Assembly: GCA_963978545.1 (NCBI GenBank)
Contig: OZ021721.1
Coordinates: 99,187,918-99,251,917 of the forward strand
Length of the DNA stretch: 64,000 nt
Reading direction: 5' to 3'
DNA from: Linyphia triangularis
Taxonomy: Eukaryota; Arthropoda; Arachnida; Araneae; Linyphiidae
A model generated the notes under the pieces. The model did not search any database and was not told the origin of the DNA. It was given only the letters and a program-made list of their open reading frames with translations. How positions within the stretch are numbered: the first letter of the stretch is position 1; each line of letters begins with the position of its first letter. The translations under genes were made by a program, and so were the position numbers. Positions 51,525 to 61,340 of the stretch are shown here, piece by piece.

Positions 51525-52009
51525 AACCCATAATGCAGGACCACGAATACAAGCGGACCAAGTCTAATTTAATTTTTTTGAGAATTCATTCTGGTTAGAG
51601 ATTAGGTAAGTTTTAAAAAAATTGTATAGTATAGAGTGTAAATAACCAAAAATAATGCATGCATGCACAATGTGTAAATAACCAAAAATGGAGAACCGAG
51701 AATGCAAACGGTAAGTAAATTTTTTTTTAAATTTTGAGCTATACATATTTTAAGACACAGCTACTATAAAATAGATTATAAAAGTAACTGTCAAGAGAAA
51801 AAAATATTCGGTAAGGAATAAATATGCCGATTGGTTGGAACTCAACAGATTTATGTTCTTTCCTGAAAACCAAAGAAGTGGTTATTTAATAGCTTGTATT
51901 CCTACCCCTCTAAAAAATGCAAAGCATATTGTGTAAATAACCCAAAACAGTTCATTACTCATTCTGGAAAAAAAAATTGTCGTAACTAGTCATAATCTTC
52001 TGCACTTCT

Positions 52010-52182
52010 GAACCCATCTTATGGGTGTGTGGTTAGAGCTCTGGCCACGCATGCCAAAGGTGCCGGATTAGGCATGGATGTTCATTGTGGTTCGGAATCC
52101 ACGTTAAGCTGTAAGTCCCGGCCTGATTAGCCATCATTGTACATAAAAATAGGTCGTTAAGCGTTTAAACCAATCAACCAAT
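52010..52182 (+). mobile_element. T-type tRNA-derived SINE
   Basis: CCCATCTTATGGGTGTGTGGTTAGAGCTCTGGCCACGCATG through GGTTCGGAATCCACGTTAAGCTGTAAGTCC to GGTCGTTAAGCGTTTAAACCAATC. The B box is deleted or degraded (GTGCCGGATTAGG). A CTG.ACTTCTG duplication flanks it (52000-52010 and 52183-52193). The second copy of that duplication was then reused by the next SINE. Confidence 0.8.
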
Positions 52183-52193
52183 CTGTACTTCTG

Positions 52194-52371
52194 GTTGGTT
52201 GTTTTCAGATTATCTGGCGCCGTCAGCAACACGAAGGCTATAATGCACCGAAACATTCGTCATTTGAAAAGCCAACATACATTTACAAACACCCATGCCT
52301 AACACAGGATTCGAACCCGCAACCTCGCGGTTTAGAGGCTAGTATGCTAACCACTATGCCGTTAGGTCGGC
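52194..52371 (-). mobile_element. S-type tRNA-derived SINE, adjacent insertion
   Basis: Minus-strand S family with intact head and tail, flanked by CTGTACTTCTG at 52183-52193 and 52372-52382. It inserted into the target duplication of the neighbouring T-type SINE, so it is the younger of the two. Confidence 0.9.
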
Positions 52372-52656
52372 CTGTACTTCTGAATTTTTCAAAAATATTT
52401 CTTGTTTCCTGGAACATATATTCAAATGTGATGCTAATTAATTGAAAACAAGAACATGGAAGTTTTAATATAAATTATATTTTATTGGATGGTTTTTATG
52501 CAAGTAAAATTATTGACGTTTTTTATGTAAGTAAAATAATACATCATCGGTTGTTTTTTATAGTAAAAGCACATATCATTGATTTTCATGCAAGTAAAAG
52601 AATATATCATCGTAATGTTTTTTGCAAGTAAAAGAACACATCATAGGTTTAGATGG

Positions 52657-52716
52657 TTGGTTGGTTGTTTTTCAGATTTATTCGGCGCAAGGGCAACACA
52701 TGGGCCAAACTGGGCC
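52657..52716 (-). mobile_element. 60-bp SINE tail fragment with perfect 12-bp target duplication
   Basis: Only the 3' end (GGTTGGTTGTTTTTCAGATTTATTCGGCGCAAGGGCAACACATGGGCC) is present. It is bordered by AGGTTTAGATGG at 52645-52656 and 52717-52728. A 5'-truncated retroposition of a third SINE type (U) with a GGCGCAAG.GCAACAC motif. Confidence 0.82.
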
Positions 52717-53193
52717 AGGTTTAGATGGAAAAGGTGCAAAATAAAACCTAAAGCGTTAATTCAACTTGAACTCTTTTGAAGGTCACCTATTTACAACAAA
52801 TTTAATTGGTGATTAAATTGCAGCTTTTACTAATCAATGGGTTTTCTTTTCCTGTTTCTAAACATACCAAAGAGTGATTTGAGAGAAAAAGTGGAGTTAG
52901 GACCTTTTTACTCTAAGCCAACAATATTAAGTTTTAAGAACGGAAGAAGTAAAATGTGAAAAAATGGTAAAATATTTTCTTGTCTTGTCTTCCGAAAAGC
53001 GCGATATATCGAGGGGCTACTGTAATTTGAAGTAGGGGTAACTAAATCCTTTTTAAGGTCCCCTTTAAAAAAATTGTATTCATTTTTTAGAAACACTAGT
53101 ACTTATTTTTGAAAATGGAGATATCGATGAGTCAAACGCCGAGTTTCGATCTTCAGATATGTCGATATGTTATTAGCGTCTTATAGGCTCGAA

Positions 53194-53513
53194 TTGACTC
53201 AGTATGGCCCACGTGTTGCTCTTGTGCCGTTAACCTTCTGAGGGTCACGGGCGTATATATCCGTCATTTGATCCCCAGTTTTTCCAGCAATACACAACCT
53301 TTTTAAATTTATAAATAAAATGTAAAATAAAATCTTTTTTAAATCTTTTTATTAGGATGATAGTTTAAAACCTATTTCAAACAAAATAAATAAAAAATAA
53401 TTAAAAAAAATTATATATTTGGATCAGAATTAAAATTAAAAAAATTTTGCAAGGAAAACAACTGAATAATTTCGTCCATTCCCTTGACGCTCAGAGGGAC
53501 TCCTACCAACCAA
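53194..53513 (+). mobile_element. U-type SINE fragment carrying a nested TTAA-type element
   Basis: Flanked by CTTATAGGCTCGAA at 53180-53193 and 53514-53527 (14 bp). The left part is the U tail (CAGTATGGCCCACGTGTTGCTCTTGTGCCG). It is then broken by TTAACCTTCTGAGGGTCACGGG...CCCTTGACGCTCAGAGGG, an inverted pair typical of a piggyBac-group MITE, before the CAACCAA tail resumes. Confidence 0.75.
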
Positions 53514-53719
53514 CTTATAGGCTCGAACGGCCAAACACGATAAATTTTATCTCAGAATGGTAAAAAAGATAACTTTTTCGATTGTAAAGAGAAAATTGAT
53601 ATTTTTTTTTACGTCCGCGAGAAAATAGTCTTATAAATGCGAAAAGATAAACTTATCATTTGGAAATGATTGTGTATTTTAGAGCAGCTAAAGCGAGCTT
53701 TATGATACCACTTTTATTG

Positions 53720-53770
53720 CGGAGCAGTATGGCTTTACTGAGCTCTTGCGCCAGAAAATTATATCAACCA
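53720..53770 (+). mobile_element. 51-bp U-type SINE tail with 13-bp target duplication
   Basis: CAGTATGGCTTTACTGAGCTCTTGCGCCAGAAAATTATATCAACCA lies between ACCACTTTTATTG at 53707-53719 and 53771-53783. Heavily 5'-truncated. Confidence 0.78.
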
Positions 53771-54548
53771 ACCACTTTTATTGATATACATGTCAGACTG
53801 AAATATTAAGATGCATAAGGCTCAATACAAGTGAGTTTATGGAATATGATACTACTTTTATTGATGTATATGTCAAGGTTCAAGGGTTAGAAGTTTAATA
53901 GCATGTAACGATTCGTTTTCATGTACGACAAAAACTTGAATTTTAAGTTTAACTTAAATTCAATCCGTTAGTGTTTTCAATTTGACATTACTTTTAGCGC
54001 AGAGAAAAATATCTCAACAACGCTTTTAATCAACTTTAACTAATTATACTTTCTAAAGATTTGCAAGTTAAAATACGAAAAACTGAAGGTCCCATACTTC
54101 TGCCTCTCTTACGGTAACACTATCAACTGCATGCACTAGTGTTTGGAACAATTTCCTTTTCTGTGGCAAATTAGAAAATTCAACCAAAACTATTTCAGCG
54201 TTTTTTCAACTGCTCTGTTGGCTCAAAAACTAAGTTGGTGTTTCAGTATCTTACTATTGGATTTCACAGTTAGTAGATATGCCTGCCATCATAGCAGACT
54301 ATCCTAACAATTCTCTGGGTTTTCTCCAATTCAAAGGCAAATGCGGGGAAGTTTCACATTTAATTTTTTATACTTATGAGAACATTTTTTTTATTTTTGA
54401 AATATATGTCATATAATGCGGCACTGTCCCAAATTGGGAATGCATGTTATTTCTCATTGAAATCTGCAATACTGCATATTTTGAAATTACATTAGTTGGC
54501 GTATATGAGACGAAGTTTAGTGTATGATGTAAGTAAGTAGCCCTAGTA

Positions 54549-54727
54549 GCCGACCAAACGGTATAGTAGTTAGCATACTAGTTTCTAGACCGCGAGGTTA
54601 CTGTTTCGAGTCCCGTGTAAGGCATGGGTGTTTGTAAATGTATGTTGGCTGGTCAAAGGACGAATGTTTCGGCGCATTATAGCCCTCGTGTTGCTGACAG
54701 CGCCAGATAATCTGAAAACAACCAACC
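54549..54727 (+). mobile_element. S-type tRNA-derived SINE
   Basis: GCCGACCAAACGGTATAGTAGTTAGCATACTAG head, GTTTCGAGTCCCGTG B box, full body and AACAACCAACCC tail. Target duplication is not clear. The 66-codon ORF at 54628 is the SINE body. Confidence 0.88.
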
Positions 54728-54810
54728 CATATGGATTACTAAACTTGAACAATTTATATCATGTAATGGCTTTAACAAATAACTTATATTTAGTGATATA
54801 CTCTTATATA

Positions 54811-54835
54811 CAGTGTGATTATAATTAAAGTTTAA

Positions 54836-54869
<34 letters not shown>

Positions 54870-55255
54870 CTTTGGTTGGAATGATCTGAAATTTGACTTG
54901 AACTTTTTAGTAAAAACTATTCAAATACGACGAAGAAGTTTTTTTTTATTATGTCTTACTATTTCCCCTTTATTCGTGTATATTTAGGTTAAATTTTCTG
55001 ATCATTCTGACTAGTGTTTGTAGACAAATTTAAAAGGCCGAACAAACGGTATAGTGGTTAGCGTGCTAGCTTCTAGACCGCGAGATTGCGGGTTCGAGTC
55101 ACGTGTTGGCATGGGTGTTTGTAAATGTATGTTAGCTTGTCTAAGGACGAATGTTTCGGCGCATTATAGCCCTCGTGTTGCTGACGGCGCCAGATAATCT
55201 GAATACAATCAACCAAATTTAAAAGTTTAACTTTAATTATAATCACCCTGTATAA
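54811..55255. mobile_element. F-family MITE split by a SINE
   Basis: The outer ends are ACAGTGTGATTATAATTAAAGTTTAA and TTTAACTTTAATTATAATCACCCTGT, a clear terminal inverted repeat. The interior follows the F consensus and is interrupted at 55036 by an S-type SINE with an 11-bp target duplication. Confidence 0.75.
55036..55213 (+). mobile_element. S-type tRNA-derived SINE inside an F-family MITE
   Basis: GGCCGAACAAACGGTATAGTGGTTAGCGTGCTAGC, GCGGGTTCGAGTCACGTG, full body. Target duplication CAAATTTAAAA at 55025-55035 and 55214-55224. It splits the right terminal repeat region of the F MITE. Confidence 0.92.
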
Positions 55256-56860
55256 TCAATCCAACTCATGCATATATAACAACACGTATCAAGTTACAAA
55301 ATCATTTATTAATTGATGGGTTTAACACGACGTAACCAAGAATATTTTAAAGAACTTTATTCTTTTCAAATTAAAAAATTAAACTAATATCAGTTTTGGT
55401 AATTTAGAGTATTTTTTATGAGTTTTACGCTTATATTTGGTGACTTTCTCCTATAAATGCAGGGAGATTATTAAAGTCCATTTTAGTTCTTTAAATTTGA
55501 AAAACCAACGTCTAGAATAAGCAGATAAGTATAATATATCTTTTAGTAAAGTGACCAGGCTAATTATTTTGAGAAAGCTTACAGTGCCCCTAGCGGGGAT
55601 TTATGAAAGTTTAAAAAAATCACTGAAAAACTACGGGAGATCAGGATAAAGTCAATTTGAAAATGTTCATAATAATATGCCAAAAACACAGATAAAAGTT
55701 TCACGAAGTTATCTGTAAAATTGGCAGATTTATCCGTGGTTGAAATTATGGAGTGATCGCGACTTGAAAAAGGGCTTGTCCTGAATTTAGAAACGTGTTT
55801 TCCGGTAATAACATACAGCTGTATGATAAATCCGGAGAACACGTTTTTCAATTACAGAACATCCCTTTTTTTAAGTCGTGAATAGTCCATAATTTGAGAA
55901 TCGGGCTTCATAAATAAGTCACATCATTTAGAAAATAGCAATTGAAGTCATTAATTCAGGAACTCAACACTATGTAACCGAGAATACTTTAAAACAACTT
56001 ACTTCATTCTTTAAATAGAAAATACAAATACTATCAATTTAAGTAATTTAGAGTATTTTATGAGAATTTAGAAATAATTTGAGTTTTTTTTTTCTCTTTT
56101 ACATAACCGGTACCAACTTGAGAATTAGGATTCATACATATATAACACCATGTATAAAATAATAATTTTAGTCATTAATTCATAGATTTGTCACTATGCA
56201 ATCAAGAATACTTTAAAACAATTTCTTTATTTCTTTAAAGAAAAAAAAATGTGTCTAATTTAGGTAATTTAGAATATTTTTATGAGAGTAACGTGACCTT
56301 TCGGTATTTTTTTCTTAAAGTTTAGCCTTTTAACTAAAAATGGAAATAAAATAGATGGATTTCTTGGGAAAAAGTCCAAAATAATCCATAATTTCATTTA
56401 GAATCGGGCTTCATTAATATGTAATACCATTTAACAGATAACAATTTGAGTCATTAATTCATGGATTCAACACTATGTAACCAAGAATACTTTAAAACAA
56501 CTTATTTCATTCTTTAAATAAAAAAATAAAAATACTATCAATTTAAGTAATTTAGAGGATTTTATGAGAATTTACAAATAGATGGAGTTTTTTTTCTCTC
56601 TTTTATATAACTGAACCAACTTGAGAATTGGGATTCATACTTATATAACACCATGTATAAAATAACAATTTAAGTCTTTAATCCATAGATTTGACCCTAT
56701 GCAATCAAAAACACTTTAAAACAATTTATTCCTCCCTTTAAATAATTTTTTTTAACTAATATCAATTTAGGTAATTTAGAGTATTTTTATGAGAGCAACG
56801 TGGCTTTTCGGTATTTTTCTTTAAGTTTAGCCTTTTAACAAAAAATGGAAGATGAAATAG
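55255..56860. repeat. P tandem array (about 230-bp units in pairs)
   Basis: CAACACTATGTAACCAAGAATACTTTAAAACAACTTA, TATCAATTTAAGTAATTTAGAGTATTTTATGAGA and GAATCGGGCTTCAT recur at about 55320, 55970, 56205, 56465 and 56695. Alternate units are more alike (55899 with 56400; 56130 with 56640), giving a roughly 500-bp pair period. It is interrupted by the partial foldback at 55455-55890. Confidence 0.78.
55455..55890. mobile_element. Partial copy of the 4181-4843 foldback MITE
   Basis: GCAGGGAGATTATTAAAGTCC start, then AGCTTACAGTGCCCCTAGCGGGGATTTATGAAAG, AAAAGTTTCACGAAGTTATCTGTAAAATTGG and GAGAACACGTTT.TCAATT.CAGAAC match 4300-4540. The right arm is missing. It lies within the P array. Confidence 0.7.
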
Positions 56861-58477
56861 TTGGATTTCCTGGGAAAAGATATAATGGAAAAAAAAAAAA
56901 AAGATATTCAAAATGTTAAGCTTGAGGACGAAACAGGATTACTCAGCTTATTTTCCACTTTGGGGTGTTTTCTTTTTGAGTTCTCCGAGGATTCCAATTT
57001 CTCTGACTCTTATTTTATTTTAAAAAGAAGTAACGCGGGTAGAAGATAGATATTTAATTCTGCCAATTCATAAAAGCTGAACATAGGATACTTTGAAATA
57101 TAAAATCGATTAAAATATCATACATTTTTCTTAAACGGCGTTATAATTCTTAAGCTTTGAAATTGCAGAGTTCATATGTAGAAAAATTATAAGAAACAAT
57201 TAAATACTTTAATTTTCCAGACTACAATTGAAGCAAAATTATTAAATTATGGAATTATTACTGATAATGAAAATTGATTAAAAGTTTCAGTAGTGGTGAA
57301 AGCAGTTATGCGTGGAACTTCTCCACGTAAATAAATAAAAAGTGAAAAAAAGGGGGGGGGGGAAATGAAGGAAATATGTTATAACGAATGTCCTTTTGTA
57401 TGTCACTGTGAATGTTTTTGCATATGTCATTGTGAATGTTGTTTTATTTAATTGTGAATGTTATTGTTTATAATTATGAATTATTTTAAGTTATTTCGAA
57501 CTATATTTCTACTACATATTTCTAGCTCCACTACTTATTTTGTACAGTTTGAATATAAAGGACGTTTGGCGGTAATTTTCAAATATTTTATCTTATATAT
57601 GGTTTTATGTATTTTATACTTATCCAATCAAAACTTTTTAAATATTAGATCACTTACATTTTTTCAGTCTGTTCTAGCTATAGTACACTACCGATCAATA
57701 AATTTTTGTTGAAAAGTTATTCTTCTGAAATTTTGTTGTCTCCAAAAAAGAAGGATTTTTCAAAAGTTTTTTTTTTTTTTTTTTTTTTTTTTTTGAAGTA
57801 GTCGCATATTTTCACCTCTATCGTTTGTAACGCCTATTTTCAAATAACTGCTGTGTATAGATGTATCAAGAAGTAATCGCACAAAAGTAAATCAATATCT
57901 GTATCTTTTTTTGTAGTCCTCCGATTCCTTGGAAAATTATTACTTTGTTGACTTTATCTATAAACTGCATGAGAGACAAATATAGTAAGCTCTTTTATTT
58001 ACAACAGTAAGCGCTGAAAAACTTTGTGGCTACAACAGTCCAAACATTGACCCTTACCGATTTTGTTTACCTATGCTCTAGAAAACCAATTATATTTTTT
58101 TTAGTCAAGAAATAATTTGTCGATATTTTCTTACTTTATCATTGCTCTTTAGAACATTTGAGAAAGGTTTTTAACAATGTCGACAAAAGTTATTATAATT
58201 AAACTTGGTATACATTTTAAGGATTTATTTTTATATTCTGTTAAGTATTTCCCCTAAAATCAACGGTTGAATATTATTGATAATAAAACTGTATTAAATA
58301 TGTTATTATTAGAAAGAGGATGTATGCTAATACATGAAAGTGTAAGTTTGCTAGTTTGTGAGTTTTTGGTTTGTTAGTGAGCACCTATAAAACGGCCGAA
58401 CGGATTTTGATTACATTTTTAGAATTGATTTATTACATATAATATATTGCAACACGAATATAACTATCAAATTAATA
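56861..58477. other. No gene seen; G-run at 57350-57361 and T-run at 57767-57794
   Basis: A 62-codon frame at 56861-57049 and an 84-codon frame at 57458-57712 have no domain or splice context. Confidence 0.45.
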
Positions 58478-58683
58478 CAGGGTGTTCACAAATTATTTGG
58501 GTAAAGGTGTTCAAATGGATCTGTATAACTTTTAATAACTAGGCATTATAAACGATTTTTTTTAACCCAACTAATTTATGTTCAGCATGCCATTCTGTAT
58601 GTAGAAATATATTTACTATGGCTAGTTAAGAGTTATACAGATCTATTTGAGCTCCATCACCCAACTAATTTGGGAATGCCCTG
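58478..58683. mobile_element. MITE with about 70-bp terminal inverted repeats
   Basis: A 206-bp element, TA|CAGGGTGTTCACAAATTATTTGGGT...ACCCAACTAATTTGGGAATGCCCTG|TA. The repeat continues inward to GATCTGTATAACT and its complement, leaving about 60 bp in the middle. TA duplication and CAGGG ends suit a Tc1/mariner derivative. Confidence 0.9.
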
Positions 58684-58837
58684 TATATAGATTGAAAATG
58701 TTGAGCATGTAACAGTATATCCTAAAAAACTAAACATTTTATCTTGTTTGATTTTAATTTAGTTAAGTAGGTAGTAATCAGTTCAGTAATTGAATTCTAT
58801 GAAAAAATACAGTGGTAATAAAAATATAAATAAATAT

Positions 58838-59150
58838 ACAATAGATCATCGATTATCTAAACAATTGTGGACTAGGGTTGTTCGGATAACTGATTTTTTG
58901 GATAACCGAACAATTACAAAATAAATGTATCAGTGTCATAGAAGCAATATGAAACAAAGAAACAGTGATATTAAAGGCAAATTTTATATATTTTGTATTA
59001 CGCGTTTTACAAATAACCTTAAATAAAGTGATACTACATTAAAGTAAGCTTAAAGCTTAGAAAAGAAGAAAATTTTCTTGAATTTTCCGATTGGAACGCT
59101 TTCGGATAACCAATATTTCGATTGATAGGTATTCGGATAATAAATACTCT
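58838..59150. mobile_element. Possible pogo/Tigger-like MITE
   Basis: GATCATCGATTATCTAAACAATTG..GTTGTTCGGATAACTGATTTTTTGGATAACCGAAC at the left and CTTTCGGATAACCAATATTTCGATTGATAGGTATTCGGATAATAA at the right are inversely arranged. Repeated TTCGGATAAC is characteristic of Tigger-type ends. The exact boundaries were not found. Confidence 0.45.
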
Positions 59151-59358
59151 ATAGCAATTATATTTTGACACTTGAAGATAAAAAATTACTTGAAGAGCTT
59201 ACATTCAATTTTACTAAGCGATAATATACTAAACAAATGAACATGCTTCGTAAACAATCTAAGCAAGTTAAATTAGAGATATGAACTTCCCTCACTTAAC
59301 TCAAACTTTGGGACAAATTGACGCTTCGCCTCTTCAATTGGCTAAACAAAAAGTCACC

Positions 59359-59690
59359 CATTTAGCATTGCAGTATTGGTCAATGTCGGAAATAGAGGTT
59401 CTGGAAAATTGGCCAATTATGACCGAAACTCGAGCATCGTTCCAAAATTCAAGATTTTTTTAAAAATAAATGTCAAAAATATATAAAAAAAAAATTTGCC
59501 CTTCGGCTTTTCTTATAAATAAAATATTTCAGTTTTAAAACTGTGTATCAACATTTTAAAATTCCGAGCCTATTTTATCCAGAATTAGGCGAGATTGGCC
59601 AATATCGCGAACAATGGCCGGTTTACAGCGGTCCACATCGGGATTGGCCGATGTCGAGCAATATTAGCCTTCGTTGTTGTGCTGCTATGC
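59359..59690 (+). mobile_element. H-family MITE, copy 4
   Basis: TTTAGCATTGCAGTATTGGTCAATGTCGG at the left and CAATATTAGCCTTCGTTGTTGTGCTGCTATG at the right, with the shared CTCGAGCATCGTTCCAAAATTCA block. The 60-codon ORF at 59281 ends inside it and is not coding. Confidence 0.7.
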
Positions 59691-60336
59691 AAATAACTTC
59701 TATTCAGATTCACGTTTTGTAATGAGAGTGTGAAAATAATTATACCATTGACATATCGAAAGGATCAAGGATGTTCTGAACTATACGTTTGACATAGTAA
59801 AGTTGTTTGGAAATAAGTAAGATATTAGTTATCAGAGAATAGTTGAGTTAATCATAGAAAAATAAACATGATTTACATTTGAAGTAATTTTTAGAGGATC
59901 CTGTCTGTCTAATGGATATTTCAGATTCTTTATTCATAAGTAACTTTACGAATTTAGTGATAAATTGTAAGTAAGGGTAAAAGGAAATGTTTCCTTGTAC
60001 TTTCTGCGTTTTTCACCGCTAATCCCATTAATATCACGATTTCTGTCGCAATTTCCCAGTAAACTGAATAATTTATTAATACATATTTTCACTCACGGTA
60101 CAAACAACTCGAACTTACCTGTCACGCAATCTCCTGTACTCAACATGTTATATTTTTAGGACAAGGTTTCTTACAATGTTCATTTTTAGTCAGTTATTTT
60201 TCTTCTGATAAGGGATGACACATTTTTATCTTCACTTTTTTTCGGAATTGAAAGCTTGTTTTTATTTCAATGAATAAAACAACACAAGTTCAATTGAAAT
60301 AACTTTTTAAGATTACCTTTATTTTATTTTTTTCAG
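59691..60336. other. No gene seen
   Basis: AT-rich, no recognised feature. Confidence 0.45.
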
Positions 60337-61340
60337 GAAAATATATTCATGTTATGGTTTCCTGGAAAATACTTTCATTTGAACGTTTTCTCTCCGAGAT
60401 CTTCATTTTCATGTTTTCCTAGAAAATATCTTCATTATGTGTTTTTGCGGAGAATATCTTCATTTTCATTGTTTTCCTGCAGAATATTTTTATTTTATGT
60501 TCATGTTTCCCTAGAGAATATCTTTATTTTATGTTCATGTTTCCCTAGAGAATATCTTTATTTTATGTTTTCTTGGAGAATTTCTTCATTTTCATGTTTC
60601 CCTAGAGAATATTTTCCTGGAGAATATCTTTATTTTCATGTTATTATGTAGAATATTTAAAAAAAAAAAGAATATCTTCATTTTATGATTTTATGAAGAA
60701 CATTTTATTTTTTTCTGAAGAATATCTTCATTTCATGCTTTAGGGGAAAATATCTCAATTTTCATATTTTCCTTCATAATATATTTATTTTTATGTTTTT
60801 CTAGAGAATATCCTCACTTTATGCCTCTATGGAGAATATTTTCATTTTCATGTTTGCCTGGAGAACATTTTTATTTAACGTTTTCCTGGAGAATATCTTT
60901 ATTTTATCTTATCCCTTAGAATATCTTTATTTTGTTTTCTTTGAGAATATCTTCATTTTATGGTATCCTGGAGAATATCCCTTTATTTTTTCCTGGATAA
61001 TATCATATAATTCCCTGGATAATATGGATATCTTAATTTTCGTGTTTTTATTGAGAATATCTTAATTTTCGTGTTTTTATTGAGAATATCTTAATTTTCG
61101 TGCTTTTATTGAGAATATCTTAATTTTCATGTTTTCCTAAAGTTTCCTAACCGTTATTTTCTCGTTATCGTTTTGTCTTGCAGAATATTTTCATTTTGTG
61201 TTTTCCTGGAGAATATTTTTATTTTCATGTTTTCCCGGAGAATATCTTCATTTTATGTTTTACTGAAGAATATCTCAATTTTCATATTTTCCTGAATATC
61301 TTCATTTTCATGATTTTCTGGAGAATATATTCATTTATGT
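60337..61340 (+). repeat. Minisatellite, about 29-35 bp degenerate units
   Basis: The phrase TTTTCCTGGAGAATATCTTCATTTTCATG repeats with variation across 1 kb. A recent sub-array at 61031-61146 has four nearly identical 29-bp units (TCTTAATTTTCGTG starting 61031, 61060, 61089 and 61118). ORFs at 60349 and 60829 are translations of the repeat. Confidence 0.9.

Larger units (their letters stand above)
50187..51995 (+). repeat. Tandem array derived from the ankyrin exon's 3' end and donor
   Basis: The exon tail plus donor, CATTCACATCAGAGACCAC|GTAAGT (47865-47889), recurs in degenerate form at 50278, 50430, 50554, 50695, 51246, 51585 and perhaps 51957. Copies at 50298, 50448, 50575 and 51606 keep GTAAGT. 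Between anchors each unit has GTGTAAATAACCCAAAATA, GACCGAGAATACAAA.AGACCAAGTCTAATTTTT and TTTTTTGAGGATT. Anchor spacing is 124-160 bp once the foldback and SINEs are subtracted, so the array starts at the real exon. It predates those insertions. Confidence 0.8.
52383..54548. other. Sequence between SINEs, no gene seen
   Basis: Apart from the three U-type insertions, the region holds AAGTAAAA.AACACATCAT.G short repeats (52495-52650) and AT-rich DNA with no coding feature. Confidence 0.5.

Noticed and set aside
50723..55213. tRNA-like heads with A and B boxes
   Set aside because: They are SINE heads: each is followed by the same non-tRNA body and tail and flanked by target duplications. The acceptor stems do not pair, so they are not functional tRNA genes.
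60349..61065. ORFs of 100 and 78 codons rich in Phe/Ile
   Set aside because: Translations of the 29-35 bp minisatellite.
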